From positions 1-16,146 of the forward strand of contig DATAEK010000339.1 of assembly GCA_036258055.1 (NCBI GenBank): DNA of 16,146 nucleotides. Direction: 5' to 3'. Position numbers and translations under genes: made by a program. Below are positions 1 to 6,454 of this stretch, piece after piece. The stretch's first letter is position 1. Each line of letters begins with the position of its first letter. Below the pieces are notes generated by a model. It was not told the DNA's origin. It saw only the letters and a program-made list of their open reading frames with translations, and did no database searches. This DNA is from DATAEK01 sp036258055. Its GTDB lineage: Bacteria; Acidobacteriota; Vicinamibacteria; Vicinamibacterales; 2-12-FULL-66-21.

Positions 1-22
1 CTGCATTCGACGGACGATGCAT

Positions 23-102
23 CCCCGCTGACGGCGTTGCTCCTCCTTCAAATACTCCCGGTTACTCCCGGTATTCTCAGTCGTCGCGCCTTGTCAGCGG
101 GG
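23..102. repeat. 10-bp perfect inverted repeat with 60-nt loop
   Basis: CCCCGCTGAC at 23-32 is the exact reverse complement of GTCAGCGGGG at 93-102. The tandem duplication at 53-72 sits in the loop. Distant inverted repeats of this length are expected by chance about once or twice in a GC-rich window of this size, so function is not implied. Confidence 0.5.
53..72. repeat. Tandem 10-bp duplication, TACTCCCGGT twice
   Basis: Two perfect adjacent copies of TACTCCCGGT occupy 53-62 and 63-72. The pair is bounded by AATAC (51-55) and GTATT (71-75), which are complementary, so the minus-strand transcript leaving the SGNH gene could form a weak closing stem. No T-tract follows, so a terminator cannot be claimed. 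Confidence 0.7.
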
Positions 103-147
103 CGCCTCGCCCGTCTCGGTGCGACGCCGCACTTGCGCCACGGACTG

Positions 148-1311
148 CTAGCGCCCTTGCAGGCGAGCTGCGACTGCGGTGGCAATCGCGTGTGCGGCGC
201 CCGGGTTGGGATGGAGGTTTCCCGAAAGGCGCCAGCCCTCATCAAACTCGATCCAGACATACGGCAAGCCGGCCTCGTCGAGGATCCGGCGCCGCAGCGC
301 CCGTTCGGCCTGTGACTCGGCGCCGAACTGCGGTACGACGATCAAGGGCATCGCTCCCCGCGCGCGCGCCAGCATGACTGTCGCGCCGAGCACCTCGCGC
401 GTCATCATGACGCCGCGATCGACGGTATCCGCCTTCCGGTAAGGTACGAGCAGCTTGACGAGGGACGCCAGGCGCCCGTGCTGTTCCGGCGGGAGCCAGA
501 TGAGACCTGGGCCCAGATGCGGCCGGTTGTCGTCCAGGTTCCGGCCAAGCAGCGCCGTCATGAACAACGAAACCACCGCCACGGGCCGTCGAAAACGAGG
601 CAGTTCTGTTTCGAGCCTGAGATACGCCTGATCGCTGCTGAAGCCGTGGACGGCAAGGTTCGCGCTCTGGGTCCCCATCATCACGCCGACCTGCGCCGGT
701 ACGCTCTCTTCCCACGTCAGCCCTTCCCCGAACATGACCGACTCGCCGATGAACAGGATCGTCGGCCGCTCCGGATCCACGGGCTCGTCGTCGCGCCGGA
801 CACGATATCCCGCAGGATCGAACGAGTAATCGATGACGCGCCCGCCGACGGTACTGTGCCCAGTGCGCCCCGGCACCACGGTCCAGCCGAGCCGCGGATC
901 GCGTCGTCGGCGTGGTTCTTCCTCCGGCACCAGCCATCCTACGGGGCGGGGCGGCACGTGGCGGAGCACCAGTTCGCCCGCGACGAGCGCCAGGACAGCC
1001 GCGATGGCCGACTGGACGACCCGCGCCGGCGTTGCAGCGATGAGGCGCCCGAGACGTGGCCGCACCCAGAGCGCGAGCGACACGCCGACTGCGGCCAACA
1101 TCACGCGAACCGATGATTCGATGAGCACCCACCAACCGTGGGGCAGAAACCAGGACGGCAGGAAATGCCCGTCGAGCCAGCGCTGATTGGCGAGAACGGC
1201 GCAGAGCAGGAACGCGGTCCCGACGGACGCGATGGCGGCCTCAGAGATGACACGCGTCGCGAACTGTTTGGACGGACGCTCTCTACGCACCGGCCGCACG
1301 GACAGGTTCAA
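148..1311 (-). CDS. Membrane-anchored SGNH/GDSL-type hydrolase (387 aa)
   Basis: The C-terminal two thirds is an SGNH-hydrolase fold. ILFIGES puts the nucleophile at Ser191, NLAVHGFSSDQ (218-228) resembles the Gly/Asn oxyanion blocks, and NLHPNPGAAHAIA (365-377) is the block V histidine region with His367. The N-terminus has about three hydrophobic segments (roughly 27-42, 60-84, 100-115), so the catalytic domain is membrane-tethered and probably extracytoplasmic. The stretch around 138-170 (DPRLGW, DPAGYRVR) is typical of SGNH proteins encoded near carbamoyltransferases. The residue two before His367 is Asn365, where many relatives have Asp. The start is TTG at 1311 with no Shine-Dalgarno; a stop at 1333-1335 limits upstream extension, and GTG at 1299 is an alternative. 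It is divergent from the carbamoyltransferase operon and may deacylate or acylate the same product. The family call is fairly sure; the substrate is unknown. Confidence 0.8.
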   Translation of the reverse strand: MNLSVRPVRRERPSKQFATRVISEAAIASVGTAFLLCAVLANQRWLDGHFLPSWFLPHGWWVLIESSVRVMLAAVGVSLALWVRPRLGRLIAATPARVVQSAIAAVLALVAGELVLRHVPPRPVGWLVPEEEPRRRRDPRLGWTVVPGRTGHSTVGGRVIDYSFDPAGYRVRRDDEPVDPERPTILFIGESVMFGEGLTWEESVPAQVGVMMGTQSANLAVHGFSSDQAYLRLETELPRFRRPVAVVSLFMTALLGRNLDDNRPHLGPGLIWLPPEQHGRLASLVKLLVPYRKADTVDRGVMMTREVLGATVMLARARGAMPLIVVPQFGAESQAERALRRRILDEAGLPYVWIEFDEGWRLSGNLHPNPGAAHAIATAVAARLQGR

Positions 1312-1579
1312 CGTCCGCAGAATATGCCACGTTCACAGCCTGACGAATCGGGACCCATCGCAACGAGATGGAAGTCATTTTGATGAGTGTCGACGATGCG
1401 GTCATGGCGTTCGCTCGGTCGCGCAACCCCAGCTGTGCTGATCGGCACGCAAGAAGCGGATCAATCATCGACCTCGAGGTCAGCGTTTGATCGGGGGCCC
1501 GCCGGGCGAGGACGCCGGTCCGAACAACATCAACGCCGGCGTGGTTCTTCCGGTAAAGTCAGACTAAGGTGTAATCGCG
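1312..1579. other. Divergent intergenic region
   Basis: This 268-bp stretch separates the SGNH gene from the ferritin-like/carbamoyltransferase operon and must hold both promoters. On the minus strand a TATTCT hexamer (1324-1319) lies 17 bp after TTCGTC and ends 7 nt before the TTG start of the SGNH gene. On the plus strand only the ribosome binding site AAGGTG (1566-1571) is clear; no consensus promoter is visible. Short open frames across it do not look like protein. Confidence 0.5.
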
Positions 1580-2326
1580 ATGGCTCAACAAGGAACGCGG
1601 GTTGACCGGATGCTGCGGCCGGTTCACCGGTGGGTATGGGGTGATTTTGACCGGCGTGTGCGCAAACTAATCGCGTTCTCCCACGTTGAAGGCGATGGCG
1701 GACGTGACATCCTGCGCGCCGCGGAACTCACCCCGGATCCCCTCCTGCGCCGGCTGTACCTGGAACACGCGATTGACGAATTGCACCACGCTGACCTGTT
1801 CCGTCAGCGCGGCGCCGAGCTGCTCCGGCTGCGCGCGACTCGTTCCAACGTGCTTTTCAACACGAACCCTCTTCCTGGCGGTCACGGGCTCGACGATCTG
1901 TCCATCGAAGGCGAGCCCGACCATCGCCTGCTCGCGTTCCTGCACGTGGCCGAGAAGGCGGCGGCCGGCCGCTTCGCGATCTATCGGGATGTCGTCGCCG
2001 ACGATCCGTCCACGCGCGCGATTTTCGAAGAGATCCTTCGCGATGAAGTGTTCCACATGAACTACACCTACACGCAGCTCACTCGCGTCCTGCCCCACGC
2101 TTACCGGCGGCAGGTATGGCAAGCGCGCGCCAGCCGGTTGTGGAAGAGATACTTGCGTGTGGCGGCAGCGATCGCGGGTGTGCTCGGCACCACGATCCTC
2201 ACGATCATGTATTTCGTTGTGCTCGCGCCCTTCGCCTGGCTGGCCAAACGCGCCGAACACCGCGAGCCGGTTGGCTGGACTCCAATCGCCCAACAGGACG
2301 CAGATTTGCCCAGGAGCCAGTATTGA
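1580..2326 (+). CDS. Ferritin-like diiron protein with C-terminal membrane helix (248 aa)
   Basis: The first 180 residues look like a ferritin-like four-helix bundle with a full set of diiron ligands: Glu37, Glu67-x-x-His70, Glu125 and Glu156-x-x-His159. That is the E, ExxH, E, ExxH pattern of ferritin-like oxidases and of rubrerythrin-type proteins. A hydrophobic helix at about 196-222 (GVLGTTILTIMYFVVLAPFA) follows, then a short cytoplasmic-looking tail with VGWTPI. This tail resembles, from memory, the C-terminus of SxtJ-type proteins found beside carbamoyltransferases. AAGGTG lies 8 nt before the ATG. The stop is 1 bp from the next ATG, so co-translation with the carbamoyltransferase is likely. 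It may be an oxygen-dependent oxidase or hydroxylase acting on the substrate of the pathway; iron storage or peroxide reduction is the alternative. The substrate is unknown. Confidence 0.8.
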   Translation: MAQQGTRVDRMLRPVHRWVWGDFDRRVRKLIAFSHVEGDGGRDILRAAELTPDPLLRRLYLEHAIDELHHADLFRQRGAELLRLRATRSNVLFNTNPLPGGHGLDDLSIEGEPDHRLLAFLHVAEKAAAGRFAIYRDVVADDPSTRAIFEEILRDEVFHMNYTYTQLTRVLPHAYRRQVWQARASRLWKRYLRVAAAIAGVLGTTILTIMYFVVLAPFAWLAKRAEHREPVGWTPIAQQDADLPRSQY

Positions 2327-2327
2327 G

Positions 2328-4085
2328 ATGAAGGTCCTCGGCATCTCCGCGCACTACCACGATTCGGCCGCCGCGCTCGTGATCGACGGTGTGCCGGTCT
2401 GTGCCGTTCAGGAAGAGCGCCTGTCGCGGCACAAGAACGACGCCGCGTTTCCGCTCGGGGCCATTGAATGGTGTTTGGATCATGCGGGGCTCGATCCAGC
2501 CGACCTCGACGCCGTGGTCTTCTACGAGCGCAGCATGCGGAAGTTCGATCGGATCCTGACCTGCGCGCTGCGGACGTTCCCCCACTCGTGGCGATCCTTT
2601 CCCAACGCCATCAAGAACTCGCTCGGCGAAAAAGTGTGGGTGCGCGGCATCATCTCGTCGTACCTCGACGTGCCACGGCGGAAGATCCTGTTCACCACCC
2701 ACCACCATTCACACGCGGCCGCCGCTTTTCTCACCGCTCCCACCCGGCGCGCGGCGATCCTGACCGCCGACGGCGTCGGCGAGTGGGCCACGCTGACAGT
2801 CGGCCACGGCGAGCGGTGCCCCGGTGGCGCCGGCACACACATCACGCTCCTTCGCGAGCTTCGATATCCCCACTCCCTCGGCATGCTGTATTCCACGTTC
2901 ACCGCTTATCTTGGCTTCGCGGTGAACGAGGACGAATACAAAGTCATGGGCCTCGCCGCGTATGGACGTCCAACCATGACCGAGGCGGTCCGCAAGTTGA
3001 TCCGGCGTACGCCGGACGGCGCGTTCGCCCTCGACATGGACTACTTCGAGTATCAGACGACGGCCGCGCGATCGTATTCGCAACGATTCGTCGAGCTGTT
3101 CGGTCGTCCTCGCAACCCCTACGAGGCGATCGACCTCGAAACCGCCGACGGACGGCGCTTCGCCGATTGCGCCGCCAGCATCCAGCGGGTTCTCGAGGAC
3201 ACGCTCGTGGACATGACGCGCGCGCTGCATCAGGAAACCGGCCTGCCCGATCTGTGTCTCGCTGGTGGTGTGGCGCTCAACGGTCTCGCGAATGCGCGGA
3301 TTCTTGCCGAGTCCGGCTTCGAACGCGTGTTCGTCCCATCCGCTCCTGGCGATGCGGGCTGTGCGCTCGGAGCTGCGCTCTATGCCGATCGCATTTACCT
3401 CGGCAACCCAGACCGGGATGTGCCCGATCATCCGTTCTGGGGGCCAGCGGTCGACGGCAAGGAGCTGGCGCGGGCGGCGCGTGAGGACGATCAAGTGGTC
3501 GACGAGCTCGACGACGCGGTGCTCATCGAACGAATCGCGGACCAGCTCGCCACCGGTCGCATCGTCGGCTGGATGGAGGGTGCTTCCGAGTTCGGCCCCC
3601 GCGCGCTCGGCCATCGCAGCATCCTCGCTGCGCCGCACTCAGGAGAAATGCGCGATCGGCTCAATCGCGACATCAAATATCGTGAGGAGTTCCGGCCGTT
3701 CGCACCGGTCACGCCCATCGAGGTGGCCGACCGGTATTTCGAGCTCCCGCCGGGCGGCGCGCGGTTGGGTCGCTTCATGTCGGGGGTCTTCCCCGTACGG
3801 CCGGAATGGCGTGCCAGGCTCGCCGCAATTACGCACGTGGACGGTTCAGCGCGGCTCCAGACGCTCGAGCGCGGTATGGCGCCGCGGCTGCATGCGCTGC
3901 TCGAGGCGTATGGGCGTCGCAGTGGCATTCCGGTGCTGCTCAACACCTCGCTCAATGTCGCTGGAGAGCCGATCGTCAATCGCGCGCTCGAGGGGTACTC
4001 GACCTTCCGGCGCTCCGGGATCGACGCGCTCGTCGCTGGCCAGACTCTCGTCACGAAGCGGGCGTCGTCATCGGCAGCCCACTGA
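2328..4085 (+). CDS. O-carbamoyltransferase, NodU/CmcH/TobZ family (585 aa)
   Basis: The family uses carbamoyl phosphate and ATP to form carbamoyl-adenylate, then carbamoylates a hydroxyl of an antibiotic, Nod factor or toxin. The N-terminal ASKHA/Kae1-like domain begins with MKVLGISAHYHDSAAAL, carries the metal-binding HHHSHA cluster (His125-His129) and TADG (Asp148), and includes KVMGLAAYG (205-213) and LAGGVALNGLANAR (311-324). The C-terminal domain has EFGPRALGHRSILA (421-434), REEFRPFAP (452-460) and LLNTSLNVAGEPIV (537-550), all close to family consensus. Length is normal for the family. An open frame extends 57 codons upstream, but that stretch overlaps the ferritin-like gene out of frame, and homology starts exactly at the ATG at 2328. 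The gene lies between the ferritin-like and DUF5989 genes. Family assignment is secure; the acceptor is not. Confidence 0.95.
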   Translation: MKVLGISAHYHDSAAALVIDGVPVCAVQEERLSRHKNDAAFPLGAIEWCLDHAGLDPADLDAVVFYERSMRKFDRILTCALRTFPHSWRSFPNAIKNSLGEKVWVRGIISSYLDVPRRKILFTTHHHSHAAAAFLTAPTRRAAILTADGVGEWATLTVGHGERCPGGAGTHITLLRELRYPHSLGMLYSTFTAYLGFAVNEDEYKVMGLAAYGRPTMTEAVRKLIRRTPDGAFALDMDYFEYQTTAARSYSQRFVELFGRPRNPYEAIDLETADGRRFADCAASIQRVLEDTLVDMTRALHQETGLPDLCLAGGVALNGLANARILAESGFERVFVPSAPGDAGCALGAALYADRIYLGNPDRDVPDHPFWGPAVDGKELARAAREDDQVVDELDDAVLIERIADQLATGRIVGWMEGASEFGPRALGHRSILAAPHSGEMRDRLNRDIKYREEFRPFAPVTPIEVADRYFELPPGGARLGRFMSGVFPVRPEWRARLAAITHVDGSARLQTLERGMAPRLHALLEAYGRRSGIPVLLNTSLNVAGEPIVNRALEGYSTFRRSGIDALVAGQTLVTKRASSSAAH

Positions 4086-4091
4086 AGGAGG
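4085..4091 (+). promoter_or_regulatory. Ribosome binding site AAGGAGG for the DUF5989 gene
   Basis: AAGGAGG is a near-perfect Shine-Dalgarno. Its first base is the last base of the carbamoyltransferase stop codon. It sits 8 nt before GTG at 4100, which fixes that GTG, rather than ATG at 4121 or an upstream codon, as the start of the small membrane protein. Confidence 0.8.
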
Positions 4092-4099
4092 ACGTTCAC

Positions 4100-4312
4100 G
4101 TGATCAAGAAACGCGGCGGGATGCGGCGCCGGCTGATCATGCTCGGCAGCACCGGCGGGTCGATCGCCGATCTCGTTCGGGGGATGTGGCGAAGCGACTC
4201 CGGCAAGCGTTGGCTCGTGCCGCTGGCCGTCTTTCTTTGTTTGTTTGGTTTAGTGCTGATCCTGGCAACCACCGTCGAGGCGCTGGCTCCCTTTATTTAC
4301 GCGATCTTCTGA
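4100..4312 (+). CDS. Small one-helix membrane protein, DUF5989-like (70 aa)
   Basis: The protein has a basic N-terminus (MIKKRGGMRRR), a linker with ELxxFLW-like spacing (IADLVRGMWRS), then KRWLVP leading into one transmembrane helix (about 38-57), and ends with ALAPFIYAIF. The K(R)W-L-x-P-helix-ALAPFIY pattern matches, from memory, the DUF5989 family, short proteins regularly encoded next to NodU-type carbamoyltransferases; SxtK of the saxitoxin cluster is probably related. Start is GTG, chosen by the strong Shine-Dalgarno at 4085-4091. It lies 14 bp after the carbamoyltransferase and 3 bp before the methyltransferase. The function of the family is unknown. A role as membrane docking or activity partner of the carbamoyltransferase is inferred from conserved adjacency alone. 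Confidence 0.8.
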   Translation: MIKKRGGMRRRLIMLGSTGGSIADLVRGMWRSDSGKRWLVPLAVFLCLFGLVLILATTVEALAPFIYAIF

Positions 4313-4315
4313 CGG

Positions 4316-5272
4316 ATGGACGAGTTCCGGGAGCTGCTTGCCTGTCCGGCCTGTAGGGGGTCCCTCACGGCGGATTGGCGGTGTCGCGGCTGCGGTGCTT
4401 GCTTCGAAGCGCCGGACGGGATTCCCAGCCTTCGCCTGGCCGGCGACACACGCACCGACGCCGTGCGCCGCTTTTACGAGCACGCGCCGTTCCCCGGCTA
4501 TCCGCCGCGCGATACCCTGCAGGCGCTTCACGCGCGAGCCGAGCGAAGCGTGTTCGCGCGCCTCGTGCATCAGGCGATCCCAGGAGATGCGCGGATCGTC
4601 GACATCGGATGCGGCACCGGGCAGATGTGCCTGTATCTCGCCCGCGCGGACCGCGTCGTCATCGGCGCCGACTTGACACGCGCTGCGCTGGTGCTCGGCG
4701 CTGCGGCGGCGCAACGCTTCAGACTCGCCCGGGTGCAATTCGTGGAGACCGATCTGCGGCAGCCTGGCTTGAAAACGGGCTCGTTCGACGTGGTCTACTC
4801 GTCGGGCGTCCTGCATCACACGTCGAACCCGCGCACGTCGTTCGCCCGTCTGGCGCAACTTGCGCGGCCGGGCGGGACGATCGTGGTCGGAGTCTACAAC
4901 GCGTTCGCGCGCGTCCCGCTGCGGCTACGGCGTGTCGTTGCGCGATTGTCGGGTTTCCGCTTCATCCCGTTCGATCCAGTGCTGCGAGATCGAAGCCACG
5001 AGCCGGCGCGGCAACAGGCATGGCTCCGCGATCAGTATCAGCATCCCGAAGAGCACTGGCACACGCTCGCCGAGGTACAAGGCTGGTTTGCTGAGAATCG
5101 GGTCGAGTACCTGCGGGCATACCCGAGCGCAGTCCTGGGCGATGAACCGGGGGAACTGTTCGCACGCGCAGCGGACAACTGGCGCCCGGAGGGCTGGCTG
5201 GCGCAACTGGGCTGGATTCGCACGCTTGGGCACGAGGGCGGACTCTTCTTCACCGTCGGCCGACGTATGTAG
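4316..5272 (+). CDS. Zinc-ribbon class I SAM-dependent methyltransferase (318 aa)
   Basis: The N-terminus (1-40) is a Trm112-like zinc ribbon with Cys10-x-x-Cys13 and Cys23-x-x-Cys26, ending in GIPSL. A conserved linker with FYEHAPFPGYPPRDT (53-67) follows, then a Rossmann methyltransferase domain. That domain has motif I VDIGCGTGQ (95-103), acidic motif II at Asp119 (GADLT), Asp146, and the SSGVLHHTSNP segment (162-172) typical of small-molecule methyltransferases. The C-terminal 120 residues look like an extra substrate-binding or helical region. The ATG is 3 bp after the DUF5989 stop, so it is the last gene of the operon. It probably methylates the carbamoylated product or a precursor on O, N or C; which one cannot be read from sequence. 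A tRNA or rRNA substrate is less likely given the neighbours. Confidence 0.85.
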   Translation: MDEFRELLACPACRGSLTADWRCRGCGACFEAPDGIPSLRLAGDTRTDAVRRFYEHAPFPGYPPRDTLQALHARAERSVFARLVHQAIPGDARIVDIGCGTGQMCLYLARADRVVIGADLTRAALVLGAAAAQRFRLARVQFVETDLRQPGLKTGSFDVVYSSGVLHHTSNPRTSFARLAQLARPGGTIVVGVYNAFARVPLRLRRVVARLSGFRFIPFDPVLRDRSHEPARQQAWLRDQYQHPEEHWHTLAEVQGWFAENRVEYLRAYPSAVLGDEPGELFARAADNWRPEGWLAQLGWIRTLGHEGGLFFTVGRRM

Positions 5273-5291
5273 GGGGATTCTGCCTGTGGGA

Positions 5292-6296
5292 CTATTTCGG
5301 ATTGTCGAGGAAGCCGCTCTTGTCCAATTCCGCCACGAGGCTGGAGTCGTAGAACTCTTCCGGCGTGTGACTCCTCATCTTCGGTGAATCGTAGAGCGCG
5401 AGCACCTGCTTGATGCCGTCAACGGACGGATATGGCTTCTTCTCGAACTTGTTCACGAAGGCAAACATGCCGTCCTGGGTCTTGGCGTCGTTGATGTTGA
5501 ACCATTTGGCCAGTGCCGCGTTGAACACCTGCCTGTCCCTTTGCATCAGCGCCGTCGCTTCGATGTCGGCCTTCAGAAAGCGCAGCACCGTGTCCCGATG
5601 GGCGGCCAGATACGCCTTGTCCACCATGATGCCCGAGCCCGCCATCGGCATCTTGTAGGCTGTCAGATCGCCGACATCCTTGAAACCCGCCTGCGGAGCC
5701 AGAGCGATGACCATGGCGCTCCCCAGAATCGCATCGACCTTGTCCTGCTTGAGCGCATCGAGCGTCGCGGAACCGGCAACCAGCGTGATGTCCCGGTCGG
5801 GCCGCCAGCCGAACTGTCTGGCGAGGCTGAGGGCGCTGAAGTGCGTGACCGAGCCGAATCCGGAGAAGCCGAGTCGCTTCCCCTTCAAGTCCCGAATGCC
5901 GGCGATCCCGGACTTGGCGATGACGTGATCCATGGCCATCGCTTCCTGGGTCAGGACGATGACCCGCGCCGCGCCCCGGCCATTGACGACGAACCCGTAG
6001 ATCATCGGCGAGCCGCCGCCGACTTCGATTGGCGCGGCCACACCCGTGTCCCGGTTCACATAGGCATCGGGCACGACCACTCCTGACGCGGCGGCCGCGC
6101 GTGCGGCGCCGGCCGAGATCGTCTGATGCACGTCGAGCCCGTATTTCGCGTAGAGGCCCTGGTCCGCTGCGACCAACTGCGGCACTTTGTTGATCGACAC
6201 ATCGCCCAGCGAGACGTCGACCCTGGTCAACTGATTGGTACCAGACAAGGGCACCACGGCTGCAGACGTCAGCGCCGCCAGCACGAACGCACGCAT
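5292..6296 (-). CDS. Periplasmic solute-binding protein, NitT/TauT (NMT1/THI5-like) family, orphan (334 aa)
   Basis: A hydrophobic signal-like N-terminus (1-19) is followed by a type 2 periplasmic binding fold. VPQLVAADQGLYAKYGLDV (38-56) is the classic opening of the aromatic-sulfonate, nitrate and pyrimidine-precursor binding group. IRDLKGKRLGFSGFGSVTHF (134-153) and KVDAILGSAM (186-195) are further family segments. No lipobox cysteine is present, so it is probably free in the periplasm. The longest frame starts at 6494, but I place the start at ATG 6296, where GAGGAGG sits 5 nt upstream and the signal sequence begins. The gene ends 19 bp from the convergent methyltransferase. No permease or ATPase gene is near, so it either serves a transporter elsewhere or acts as a sensor. 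The ligand is unknown. Confidence 0.85.
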   Translation of the reverse strand: MRAFVLAALTSAAVVPLSGTNQLTRVDVSLGDVSINKVPQLVAADQGLYAKYGLDVHQTISAGAARAAAASGVVVPDAYVNRDTGVAAPIEVGGGSPMIYGFVVNGRGAARVIVLTQEAMAMDHVIAKSGIAGIRDLKGKRLGFSGFGSVTHFSALSLARQFGWRPDRDITLVAGSATLDALKQDKVDAILGSAMVIALAPQAGFKDVGDLTAYKMPMAGSGIMVDKAYLAAHRDTVLRFLKADIEATALMQRDRQVFNAALAKWFNINDAKTQDGMFAFVNKFEKKPYPSVDGIKQVLALYDSPKMRSHTPEEFYDSSLVAELDKSGFLDNPK

Positions 6297-6301
6297 CGAT
6301 G

Positions 6302-6308
6302 CCTCCTC
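6302..6308 (-). promoter_or_regulatory. Ribosome binding site GAGGAGG deciding the solute-binding protein start
   Basis: GAGGAGG on the minus strand sits 5 nt before ATG 6296. The longer in-frame reading from 6494 has no such site and encodes a non-signal-like extension, so this site sets the start. Confidence 0.75.
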
Positions 6309-6427
6309 TTCGCTCCTGCCCCTGGCGCGACACTCCGTCGGTCGAACCAGAACCCACGTCGGCCGGTCCGATTCTAACTGTTGAACCGGATCACAAGGAT
6401 CTTCGTAACTCCTTGACGAACGCGCTA

Positions 6428-6454
6428 GGCATAGACAGACTATACATATGTCAA
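6428..6454 (-). promoter_or_regulatory. Candidate promoter for the solute-binding protein gene
   Basis: On the minus strand a perfect TTGACA (6454-6449) is followed after 15 bp by TATGCC (6433-6428). The -35 box is strong; the -10 box is weak and the spacing short. The palindrome at 6455-6470 abuts the -35 box. The implied leader is about 120 nt. Confidence 0.4.

Larger units (their letters stand above)
1..147. other. Non-coding 3' flank of the SGNH hydrolase gene
   Basis: No convincing gene is seen here. The stretch lies downstream of the minus-strand SGNH gene. It holds a tandem 10-bp duplication (53-72) and a 10-bp inverted repeat (23-32 with 93-102), listed separately. Short open frames crossing it on both strands are arginine- and proline-rich and look like out-of-frame translations of GC-rich DNA. 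Confidence 0.6.

Noticed and set aside
478..1116. 212-codon plus-strand frame opposite the SGNH gene
   Set aside because: Antisense shadow; the minus-strand product has clear SGNH motifs and this one has none.
242..1135. 297-codon minus-strand frame overlapping the SGNH gene
   Set aside because: Arg/Gly/Ala-rich translation with no recognisable domain, running in another frame of a well-supported gene.
1387..1605. 72-codon frame in the divergent intergenic region
   Set aside because: Low-complexity Arg/Ser/Gly translation overlapping the ferritin-like start, without a ribosome binding site.
2157..2327. Upstream extension of the carbamoyltransferase frame by 57 codons
   Set aside because: It overlaps the ferritin-like gene out of frame and has a shadow-like Arg/Ser-rich composition; the family's conserved N-terminus begins exactly at ATG 2328.
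2709..3638. 309-codon minus-strand frame inside the carbamoyltransferase gene
   Set aside because: Antisense shadow caused by high third-position GC; no domain is recognisable.
5419..6357. 312-codon minus-strand frame overlapping the solute-binding protein gene
   Set aside because: Gly/Arg-rich, without signal peptide or fold; the adjacent frame gives a textbook binding protein.
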